A stretch of DNA of 9,058 nt from assembly GCA_016209995.1 (NCBI GenBank), contig JACQVC010000127.1:1-9058 (forward strand). Direction: 5' to 3'. Shown piece by piece: positions 1-5,246 of the stretch. Source of the DNA: Gemmatimonadota bacterium (GTDB lineage: Bacteria; Gemmatimonadota; Gemmatimonadetes; Longimicrobiales; Gaopeijiaceae). How positions within the stretch are numbered: the stretch's first letter is position 1; each line of letters begins with the position of its first letter. The translations under genes were made by a program, and so were the position numbers. Below the pieces are notes generated by a model. That model worked only from the letters and a program-made list of their open reading frames with translations. It was not told the origin of the DNA and searched no databases.

Positions 1-1
1 C

Positions 2-74
2 GCCCCCGTAGCTCAGTTGGTAGAGCAAGGGACTTTTAATCCCGAGGCCCCAGGTTCGAGTCCTGGCGGGGGCA
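2..74 (+). tRNA. tRNA-Lys (anticodon TTT)
   Basis: A complete cloverleaf can be drawn. The 7-bp acceptor stem pairs 2-8 with 67-73, the D stem pairs 11-14 with 23-26, the anticodon stem is 28-32 with 40-44 (its outermost pair is a mismatch), and the T stem pairs 50-54 with 62-66 around the TTCGAGT loop. The anticodon loop at 33-39 reads CTTTTAA, giving anticodon TTT at 35-37, so it decodes AAA/AAG lysine codons. The variable loop has 5 bases. The discriminator base is A at 74 and the CCA end is not encoded. The gene begins one base inside the window, so its promoter is not visible. No integrase or duplicated tRNA 3' end was found nearby. Confidence 0.97.
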
Positions 75-143
75 CTGGCCGGCATGTTATCTCAGCGCCA
101 CAGCCCAAGTCCGAACCTGCCTCTCGAAGCGGCGCAGCGCGCA

Positions 144-779
144 CTAATCCATCATCGACCGGTCCTCGGGATTTTTCGACTTCGGGCTCGGCAAACGCTT
201 GGAACCCGTCAGCTCGGCCTCGAGCTTGGCCAGGGCGTCGATCAGCACCGTCAATAGCCGAACCGCGTCCAACTGCTGCTCAGCTTTCTTTCCGGGCGTA
301 GCAGGGGCTCCGGTCACCCTTGCGGGCGGCTGCCCGAGTCCGACCCTGACCTCCGGGGGCTGCGGACGGGAGCCGCGCGTCGCGACGCCCCGAACGGGCC
401 GGACCTTCAGCATCGCGATCACCTCCGTGTCTCGGCTGGGACCGTCGCCAAGCGCGAACCACCTCTTGCGGCACCGAGAGCAATAGCGGGTACCAGAACG
501 ACCCCGCACGATCCACCTCAGGGGACGGTAGTACCAGGGCGTATGGACGCGCTCCGTCCGCTGAGCACAGATCGGACACGCGCGACCACCTGCTACGGGC
601 AATAGCCTACGCACAAAAGCCCCGAACCGCCCCGGCTTGGACCGAGGTTGCGGTGACACGAGGAGTCTAACAGTTCGGGCGCTGGCAGGTTTCGCGTTTG
701 CTTCGGCTGGCTGCGCCTTGGCGTCCGGGGATTTCTTCGTGCCATCGGACGACTTCGTTCCGACCTCGGTTGGTTTCAT
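144..779 (-). CDS. Hypothetical protein with a four-cysteine zinc-ribbon-like motif
   Basis: I do not recognise a named family. The ATG at 779 gives a 211-residue protein and is chosen because a GAGGAG ribosome-binding site lies 4-5 bases upstream; an in-frame GTG at 878 has none. Residues 1-65 are a charged, Lys/Ala/Pro-rich, probably disordered segment. The core at about 66-125 has CPIC (C68, C71) and CSRC (C100, C103), a two-knuckle layout typical of a structural zinc ribbon, with many aromatic and arginine residues between the knuckles. Residues 126-162 are Pro/Gly/Arg-rich. Residues about 165-192 form a Leu/Ala-rich amphipathic helix that could be a short coiled coil. There is no signal peptide or membrane segment, so it should be cytoplasmic. 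It converges on the tRNA gene and is separated from the TPR gene by 406 bases, so it is probably transcribed alone. DNA, RNA or protein binding are all possible. Confidence 0.72.
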   Translation of the reverse strand: MKPTEVGTKSSDGTKKSPDAKAQPAEANAKPASARTVRLLVSPQPRSKPGRFGAFVRRLLPVAGGRACPICAQRTERVHTPWYYRPLRWIVRGRSGTRYCSRCRKRWFALGDGPSRDTEVIAMLKVRPVRGVATRGSRPQPPEVRVGLGQPPARVTGAPATPGKKAEQQLDAVRLLTVLIDALAKLEAELTGSKRLPSPKSKNPEDRSMMD

Positions 780-783
780 AACG

Positions 784-789
784 CTCCTC
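784..789 (-). promoter_or_regulatory. Ribosome-binding site deciding the start of the zinc-ribbon gene
   Basis: The minus strand reads GTGAGGAGCGTT immediately before the ATG at 779. The GAGGAG core is a strong match to the anti-Shine-Dalgarno sequence, with 4 bases to the start codon. This supports the 779 start over the GTG at 878. No convincing -35/-10 pair was found upstream. A TTGACA at 833-838 on this strand lacks a good -10 at 16-18 bases. Confidence 0.65.
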
Positions 790-936
790 ACCTGCGCGTC
801 GGTCTCAGGCGAAAACTCATCCCTTCCGACCAATGTCAAATCTAATTGCAATCCTGATGCCGGAGTGTCCAGTGCCACGTTTGTCAGTCATACGAATGCG
901 TTGCGAATTTCATGTCGGTACGCGTTTTCGGTAACG

Positions 937-956
937 ATTACTGCCTGCTCAGTAAT
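937..956. repeat. 20-bp palindrome, possible operator or hairpin
   Basis: ATTACTG at 937-943 and CAGTAAT at 950-956 are perfect 7-base inverted arms around a 6-base centre. The arms are AT-rich in GC-rich DNA. The site lies about 160 bases upstream of the zinc-ribbon start codon. Dyads of this size are typical of sites for dimeric helix-turn-helix regulators. As RNA it would form only a weak hairpin, and no U-tract follows, so an operator is more likely than a terminator. No cognate regulator is encoded in the window. Confidence 0.35.
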
Positions 957-1185
957 TCTTGCCGGGCACCTCGGTCATGCTGACCCACTTGCCGTAATCG
1001 GACATTCCCGAATGACCCATGTGTACCGCTGGCAACAACATTTGTTTCCATGCGGCGCCACGACAAATCGGAGTTCGCGGGAGGGGGAACTCCCGTCGAG
1101 CAGGCCTTGCTCGCATGTAACAAAATGACATTTAGGGGGCAGGACGGGGCTGCCTGGCTCGCCTCAACGGGCGCGCCATAACTCA

Positions 1186-2316
1186 CTATGGTACGTTTAG
1201 GGGGGGCGAAAGTCGAGGGGAAAAGTTGGAGCCCAGGGCCGCGTAGCGAGCGCGCAACGCCGTCACGGCCTTTTGAGGGCGGGACCGGAGCAGCGCAAGG
1301 TGCAGGCGTGCGTGCAGGCTTTCCAGAACGTACCCGTGTTTCTGAGCCCACGCACGTGCATACTCGAAGCGCCGGCGCGCCGACTTCAGACGTCCAGCCA
1401 TCAGATCGAGCTCGCCCAACCCAAGTGCCACATACGCGCGGCCGCGGAAATCGCGTGTGGCCCGGAACAGCTCGCCGGCCTGACGGAAGAGGACGGCTGC
1501 CCGGTCTAACCTGCGCTGCATCTTGTACGCGGTCGCCTGGCCCCAGAGCGTATAGGCGTGGCTGGCCCGGTCACCGATCCTCGAGTAGAGCGTCCTGGCC
1601 AGGCTGAAGTGGGAATGGGCGGTGGCGAAGTCGCCGACCATGCGCCGCGCGTTGGCGATCCCGCAGTGGGAGTACGCCAGACCGAACGTGTCCTGTAGCT
1701 CCTTTCCGAAGCGATGGTTTGCTTCCGTGTAGAATCGCAGTGAATCCTCGTAGCGACCGCGAACGCGGCTCACTCCTCCGAGGCCGCACAGGGCGTAGAG
1801 CTCCCCCTCGGGCTCGCCGATCACCTGATAGCGGCGCAAGGCTCGCTGGAATTTGTGCTGCGCGTGCGAGAGCTCGCCGCGCAGGCGATGGACTCCACCC
1901 AGCGCCCAGAGCGTATAGGCGTAGCCCGACGGGTCAGCGTCCGTGAGGTAGAGCTGGCCGGCCCGGGTCAGGAGGGAATGCGCGTCGGTCAGGTGTCCCA
2001 AGGCGCGCAGAGCCATAGCCTGACCGGCGAGGGCGTCGGCGAGCATGGCGCTGTCGCCGGTCGCGCGGGCCTGCCGAGCGGCCCCGCGGTACGCGGCGAT
2101 GGAACGGCGAAAGTGGCCCGTGAGCCGAAGCGCGTGAGCCTTGCCGAAGCGACTGGCCAATGCCTGCTCTCGGTCACCGGCACGCAGGAAGAGGGCTTCT
2201 GCTTTGCTGTAGAGCTCGGCGGCGGCCTTGAACTGGCTTTTCTCATGCGCACGCTCGGCGAGTTTCAGCGTGCGGGTGGCTGTTGCGGCTGAAGAATGGC
2301 GGCGACCCGGGGTCAT
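1186..2316 (-). CDS. Tetratricopeptide (TPR) repeat protein
   Basis: The protein is 376 residues from the ATG at 2316 and is built almost wholly of helical repeats with a 40-residue period. Repeat starts are near residues 58, 98, 140, 180, 220, 260 and 301, with a degenerate one at 23-57. Each carries the TPR pattern of small residues (G/A), an LxG turn, an A-rich helix B and a final GD-like turn before (A)Y. The 40-residue spacing resembles extended TPRs of the MalT or kinesin-light-chain type rather than the 34-residue class. Such arrays are protein-binding scaffolds; the partner is unknown. No signal peptide or catalytic domain is visible, so it is probably cytoplasmic. The frame is open further upstream, but that extension overlaps the preceding gene and is low-complexity, so 2316 is preferred although no good ribosome-binding site is seen. 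It starts 31 bases after the preceding stop, suggesting co-transcription. An 18-base identical stretch occurs in two of its repeats. Confidence 0.82.
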   Translation of the reverse strand: MTPGRRHSSAATATRTLKLAERAHEKSQFKAAAELYSKAEALFLRAGDREQALASRFGKAHALRLTGHFRRSIAAYRGAARQARATGDSAMLADALAGQAMALRALGHLTDAHSLLTRAGQLYLTDADPSGYAYTLWALGGVHRLRGELSHAQHKFQRALRRYQVIGEPEGELYALCGLGGVSRVRGRYEDSLRFYTEANHRFGKELQDTFGLAYSHCGIANARRMVGDFATAHSHFSLARTLYSRIGDRASHAYTLWGQATAYKMQRRLDRAAVLFRQAGELFRATRDFRGRAYVALGLGELDLMAGRLKSARRRFEYARAWAQKHGYVLESLHARLHLALLRSRPQKAVTALRARYAALGSNFSPRLSPPLNVP

Positions 2317-2347
2317 GCGTGCACGGTGCGGCGCGGCTCCCCGCCCG

Positions 2348-3439
2348 TCAGGGGAGCCCCAGCTGAGCGCGCAACACCCGGTCCGCGTTACCGTGCCTTG
2401 CCCAGTAGTCGGTCTTGAGGACGTGCGTGCGCGTGGCCCTGGTGGTGAGCGTGGGCGCCGCTGCTCCACCGGTCGGTGCGAAGCTTTCCTCCCAGCCCAG
2501 GATTTCGTGGGGAAAAGCTTGGCCGAACCGAATGGTCAGCGTGCGCGCGGCGTCAGGGTACTGGACGACGTAGCTCGCCGATCCGTCGGAATGCCGCTCC
2601 AGGGAGGCGCGGGCTCGCTCGACGCGGAGGGGGGAGTGGCGCAGCCGACTCTCCTGGCCGCCGGGGATCATGCGGAGGTCGCCCTGCGGAAGGGTGAACG
2701 GCGCCATCCGAATGCGGGTCCATATCTCATCCTCTAGCCAGGTCGCGTCCAGGGACACGCGCTGGTCCGCTTCGTCCTCGAAGTAGGAGTGAAGTATAGC
2801 GTCATAACGCTGGTTACGGAGGTTCATCTGTAAATAGACGTTGCCGCACCATTCCTGCACGGCTGTGCTGGTTTTGAGCGCGTGCGGATGGGCGGCCACG
2901 TCCAGTGGCGAGAATACGGACGTCATCATGGTGTAGGGGTAGATTCCGGTGACGAACTGGCGGTAGAGGTTGAGCTTGAGGATGGGCCAGGAGCCCGTTC
3001 TCGTCCGATCGCTGGATTCGTCCTTCACCTGTTTGTCCGGCAGGAAGTCCTCGGTCACGAAGATCAGGACGGCGTCGCCCTCGTGAACCTCGCCGTAGCG
3101 CACCTGCTCGAGGCGGTAGCGGTTCAGCTCCGCCTGGCCCGAGAACCAGTATGTCTTGAACGCGTCATTGTGGAGAGGCAGCTGTGGGTCAACGCCCTGG
3201 GGTGTGGCGGCGAGCGCTGCAGCGGCGCCGGCGGGCGACTCGAGCGGCCCGAGGGTGCCGCCGGGTCCGCCGCTCAGGAGAAACGGGCCCAGGATCAGCG
3301 TGCCGGCCAGAGCCGCCGCGGATGGTCTCCGCTGCACGCGGTCAGGACGGCTCCGTTCGGGTGCGCTGCGCGCGGCTTGAGGTCCCCGCGCAAACGGACG
3401 TTTGCGTGGGGTCAGGGATCCGAGGTGGGGCTGAATCAT
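2348..3439 (-). CDS. Conserved exported protein of the family often mislabelled 'septum formation inhibitor Maf'
   Basis: From the ATG at 3439 the protein has 363 residues. An earlier in-frame ATG at 3457 lacks a ribosome-binding site, whereas GGGAGAG at 3445-3451 precedes 3439. The N-terminus has a long Arg-rich region (1-39), then a hydrophobic stretch (about 41-57, AAALAGTLILGPFLLSGG) that looks like a signal peptide or anchor. The conserved core starts with YWFSGQAELNRY (97-108) and contains RYGEVHEGDAVLIFVTEDF (114-132), KLN (155-157), TGIYPYTMMTSVFSP (164-178) and VQEWCGN (194-200). From memory, these match a Bacteroidota-type family that databases often call Maf. It lacks the nucleotide pyrophosphatase fold of true Maf, so that name should not be transferred. 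C198 is the only cysteine I see, so no internal disulfide is likely. Its reaction is unknown. It lies 70 bases after the ACT gene and 31 before the TPR gene, consistent with one operon. Confidence 0.8.
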   Translation of the reverse strand: MIQPHLGSLTPRKRPFARGPQAARSAPERSRPDRVQRRPSAAALAGTLILGPFLLSGGPGGTLGPLESPAGAAAALAATPQGVDPQLPLHNDAFKTYWFSGQAELNRYRLEQVRYGEVHEGDAVLIFVTEDFLPDKQVKDESSDRTRTGSWPILKLNLYRQFVTGIYPYTMMTSVFSPLDVAAHPHALKTSTAVQEWCGNVYLQMNLRNQRYDAILHSYFEDEADQRVSLDATWLEDEIWTRIRMAPFTLPQGDLRMIPGGQESRLRHSPLRVERARASLERHSDGSASYVVQYPDAARTLTIRFGQAFPHEILGWEESFAPTGGAAAPTLTTRATRTHVLKTDYWARHGNADRVLRAQLGLP

Positions 3440-3444
3440 CGCGT

Positions 3445-3451
3445 CTCTCCC
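3445..3451 (-). promoter_or_regulatory. Ribosome-binding site deciding the start of the exported protein
   Basis: The minus strand has GGGAGAG five bases before the ATG at 3439. The alternative ATG at 3457, six codons upstream, is preceded by a pyrimidine/AT-mixed sequence with no purine-rich match. This makes 3439 the likely start. Confidence 0.55.
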
Positions 3452-3485
3452 GCTCATGTTCGACAGATTCGTAGCTTGCAGCGAG

Positions 3486-3508
3486 CGGCCCGGCTGGATC
3501 GCGGGCCG
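3486..3508 (-). other. Intercistronic GC-rich hairpin after the ACT gene
   Basis: CGGCCCG (3486-3492) and CGGGCCG (3502-3508) are perfect 7-base inverted arms around a 9-base loop, starting one base past the ACT stop codon on the minus strand. No T-run follows, so it is not a canonical intrinsic terminator. It could be an mRNA-stabilising or partial-termination structure lowering expression of the two downstream genes. Chance formation in GC-rich DNA cannot be excluded. Confidence 0.35.
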
Positions 3509-3509
3509 A

Positions 3510-3920
3510 TCAGGAAGCGCCGAGCACGGTAGCGGCCTTCTTCACCTGCCGCGGTTCCACCCAGAACAGCAGCGCAAATCGACCACCGGTCGCCAGGCCG
3601 TCCATAGCGATGACGTTGATTTTGGCCGCGCCCAGTTTTTCGAGAACCTCCGCGGCCGCTCCCACGCGGTCCGGGCCCTCAGCGACGAACGCAGTCTTGG
3701 CTCGGCTGATCTTGAACCTGCCTGCGCGTGCGGCGGTCTTGAACGCGCCGGAATCGGCGGGAACGAAGTCGAGCTGAGCCTTACGAGCGCTGGGGAACGC
3801 GTGGAAGGCGATGAGATTGACGCCCACATCACGGAAGTGCGACAGCACGCGCGCGCCTTCCCCCGGTTTGTCGGACACCGTGATGTAGTAGTACTCGACC
3901 TTGCGTATGCTGTGGTCCAT
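3510..3920 (-). CDS. Small tandem ACT-domain protein
   Basis: The ATG at 3920 is fixed by a perfect AGGAGG five bases upstream and gives 136 residues; an in-frame extension to 3998 would run through the promoter. The protein looks like two ACT modules and little else. The first begins KVEYYYITVSDKPGEGARVLSHFRD (about 7-31), with the typical beta-strand, DxPGxxA/V loop, helix and then VNLIAFHAF strand. The second spans about 72-134, with a TAFVAEGPDRVGAAAEVLEKLG strand-helix, then INVIAMDGL and RFALLFWVE strands. ACT domains bind amino acids or similar small ligands at dimer interfaces and usually regulate enzymes; stand-alone pairs like this lack a catalytic partner. It has no signal peptide. 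It is first in the probable three-gene minus-strand operon. The ligand cannot be read from the sequence. Confidence 0.87.
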   Translation of the reverse strand: MDHSIRKVEYYYITVSDKPGEGARVLSHFRDVGVNLIAFHAFPSARKAQLDFVPADSGAFKTAARAGRFKISRAKTAFVAEGPDRVGAAAEVLEKLGAAKINVIAMDGLATGGRFALLFWVEPRQVKKAATVLGAS

Positions 3921-3925
3921 AACTG

Positions 3926-3931
3926 CCTCCT
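3926..3931 (-). promoter_or_regulatory. Consensus ribosome-binding site of the ACT gene
   Basis: The minus strand reads AGGAGG with five bases to the ATG at 3920, the strongest ribosome-binding site in the window. It decides the start against the upstream in-frame codons and suggests efficient translation. Confidence 0.85.
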
Positions 3932-3965
3932 CGCTGAGTGACGGCGGCCAGGCGCAACTCGATGC

Positions 3966-3994
3966 ATATTCAGTGTGGGTTTCGCGGGCGTCAA
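3966..3994 (-). promoter_or_regulatory. Predicted sigma-70-type promoter of the ACT/exported/TPR operon
   Basis: On the minus strand, TTGACG (3989-3994) is a 5/6 match to the -35 box and GAATAT (3966-3971) a fair match to the -10 box, with an optimal 17-base spacer. Transcription would start near 3959, leaving a leader of about 39 bases that contains the AGGAGG site. Position, spacing and AT content agree, but the promoter is predicted only. Confidence 0.5.
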
Positions 3995-3997
3995 GCA

Positions 3998-4039
3998 AGC
4001 TGGCAGTGGTCAGTTTGAATGGCCCAGTGCTAGCCAGCT
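3998..4039. repeat. Inverted repeat in the divergent control region
   Basis: AGCTGGC (3998-4004) and GCCAGCT (4033-4039) are perfect 7-base inverted arms separated by 28 bases. They lie between the minus-strand ACT promoter and the AT-rich segment upstream of the HEAT gene. Spaced half-sites here could bind a regulator acting on both directions. The arms are short enough to arise by chance. Confidence 0.22.
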
Positions 4040-4068
4040 CGAATGCTCGCGCATCTTGCGCAGCGTGG

Positions 4069-4075
4069 ATATATT
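4069..4075 (+). promoter_or_regulatory. Possible -10 region for the HEAT/DUF2723 pair
   Basis: A TATATT at 4070-4075, preceded by TGGA, stands out as AT-rich in GC-rich surroundings and resembles a -10 box with a partial TG extension. No good -35 box lies 16-18 bases upstream. If used, transcription would begin near 4081 and leave a 100-base leader. Confidence 0.25.
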
Positions 4076-4093
4076 TAAGGTTCTGTCATGATC

Positions 4094-4177
4094 GGGGAGG
4101 CCCCTCTCTAAACATTGTCAGCCTCTCCGGTTCTTCCCGCAATTCCAATCGCTTGCGAGCTCGGAGGCAGGGAGAGG
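4094..4177 (+). promoter_or_regulatory. Leader with mutually exclusive pairings around the HEAT ribosome-binding site
   Basis: CCTCTCC at 4122-4128 is perfectly complementary to the ribosome-binding site GGAGAGG at 4171-4177. The same CCTCTCC can instead pair with GGGGAGG at 4094-4100 (seven pairs, one G-U). The first pairing would hide the ribosome-binding site and the second would free it. This is the architecture of a translational switch, but purine/pyrimidine tracts can do this by chance. No known riboswitch class is recognised. Confidence 0.25.
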
Positions 4178-4181
4178 GCGT

Positions 4182-5243
4182 ATGATGGGAGCTGCGGACC
4201 CCGAGGAGTCCATGTTCGACGCGATGCGGCGTCGCGAGATCGAAGAAGGCGATATCGTGAAGCTCGCGGAGGCGTACATCGCGGCCGATGCGCAGAGCAG
4301 GGCGCGGTTGGAACCGCGCATCAAGGAAGTCGGGACCGTGCTTCGTCAGAACCTCGACGTGGAGCCGCTGGCGCGGGCCGTGGTCGTGCTGGCGAGCGAG
4401 ATTCGAGACAACGTCGAGCCCGAGCGACGGGATGACCTGTACGCCAGGGTCGTCGAGCTGGCCATTCCGCAGGTGGTGCAGCGCATCGCCGACGAGCTGG
4501 GCACGTCTGCGCGCGAGGAGGAGGTCCGCGACGCGTTGATCGGGGTGCTCACCCGCATCGGGACGGACGCGGCGCAGGCGGTGGCAGACTCGCTTGGGCG
4601 CACGGACGACCGGGCCGCTCGCCGGGCGTACATCGATGCGCTGGTGAAGTTCGGGCGCATGGGCATGCCGCTGGTGGAGGGCATGCTGGCGGATTCGCGG
4701 TGGTTCGTCGTGCGCAACGCCGTCACGATTCTCGGCGAGGTGGGCGGACCACAGGCGCTGACGCACTTGACGGCGACGCTGGCTCACGGCGATCCGCGCG
4801 TGCGACGCGAGACGGTGACCGCGCTCACCAAGCTGGGCGGGCCCGATGCGGAACGGTTGCTGCTCAGCCTGCTGACCGATCCCGAGGCGGATGTGAGGTC
4901 CGCGGCCACGCTGGCGGTCTCCGTGCTCAAGGTCGAGCGCGCCGTGAAGCCGCTCATGGAGCGCCTGGGGGTCGAAAGTGACGAGGACTCCCAGATCGAG
5001 ATCATCCGTGCGCTCGGCCGCATCGGCGACGCGACCGCGGTGCCCGCCATCGAGAAGCTCACGACCAGCGGTCTCTTCTCGCGTACACCCATGCGGCTGC
5101 GAATCGAGGCGCTGCGAGCCCTCGGAGCCATCGGAACACCCCACGCGTTGCAGGTGCTGGAGCGAGCGGCAAACGACCGGCAAGCGGACGTTCGCGAAGC
5201 GGCGCGGTCGGCGCTGCGGGCGGCAGAAGCCACCAAGCCCTGA
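4182..5243 (+). CDS. HEAT-repeat protein
   Basis: The protein has 353 residues from the ATG at 4182; a second ATG follows at 4185, and GGAGAGG at 4171-4177 serves either. Residues about 1-135 are helical and charged. From about 140 to 350 there are roughly six HEAT repeats of about 30 residues, seen as recurring D-xx-VR-xx-A-V-xx-LG-x-L/IG-x-P/AL units: for example SRWFVVRNAVTILGEVGGPQ (172-191), DPRVRRETVTALTKLGGPD (204-222), DPEADVRSAATLAVSVLK (233-250), EIIRALGRIGDATAVPAI (273-290) and DVREAARSAL (336-345). The type is PBS-lyase-like HEAT, normally a protein-interaction solenoid; no lyase function is implied. There is no signal peptide or membrane segment, so it is probably cytoplasmic. 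The next gene starts 3 bases after its stop, implying co-translation and possibly partnership with the membrane glycosyltransferase. Function is otherwise unknown. Confidence 0.88.
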   Translation: MMGAADPEESMFDAMRRREIEEGDIVKLAEAYIAADAQSRARLEPRIKEVGTVLRQNLDVEPLARAVVVLASEIRDNVEPERRDDLYARVVELAIPQVVQRIADELGTSAREEEVRDALIGVLTRIGTDAAQAVADSLGRTDDRAARRAYIDALVKFGRMGMPLVEGMLADSRWFVVRNAVTILGEVGGPQALTHLTATLAHGDPRVRRETVTALTKLGGPDAERLLLSLLTDPEADVRSAATLAVSVLKVERAVKPLMERLGVESDEDSQIEIIRALGRIGDATAVPAIEKLTTSGLFSRTPMRLRIEALRALGAIGTPHALQVLERAANDRQADVREAARSALRAAEATKP

Positions 5244-5246
5244 CGT

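Larger units (their letters stand above)
780..1185. other. 406-base non-coding gap between the zinc-ribbon and TPR genes
   Basis: This stretch is visibly AT-richer than its neighbours and shows no credible coding frame. A 60-codon minus-strand frame at 949-1131 lacks a ribosome-binding site and resembles nothing. It contains the palindrome at 937-956, a 6-bp stem with a 5-base loop at 1097-1113 (CGAGCA / TGCTCG, no following T-run on either strand) and, near the end of the TPR gene, two copies of a TTTAGGGGG string at about 1132 and 1197. It probably holds the 3' end of the TPR transcript and the promoter of the zinc-ribbon gene. Confidence 0.5.

Noticed and set aside
2..143. tRNA-Lys as an integration site for a genomic island
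   Set aside because: No second copy of the tRNA 3' end, no integrase and no island-like genes are present in the window.
17..301. An open frame starting inside the tRNA gene
   Set aside because: It uses tRNA sequence as its N-terminus and is low-complexity, so it is a shadow.
637..1128. A 163-codon open frame on the plus strand across the zinc-ribbon gene and the gap
   Set aside because: It overlaps a better-supported gene and shows no ribosome-binding site or domain.
1129..1206. Two TTTAGGGGG-containing strings 65 bases apart
   Set aside because: The match is only about 9-10 bases of low-complexity sequence, and one copy is the end of the TPR coding region, so chance is sufficient.
2348..3439. 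A true Maf (septum formation inhibitor / nucleotide pyrophosphatase)
   Set aside because: The protein has an export signal and lacks the N-terminal LASxSPRR motif and fold of Maf; the label appears to be a propagated misannotation.
2882..3532. A 216-codon open frame on the plus strand opposite the exported protein
   Set aside because: There is no motif or ribosome-binding site, and the opposite strand carries family-specific motifs.
4086..5183. A 365-codon open frame on the minus strand opposite the HEAT gene
   Set aside because: Its His/Arg/Gln-rich translation is the typical antisense shadow of a GC-rich gene, has no recognisable motif or ribosome-binding site, and lies wholly over a well-supported gene.
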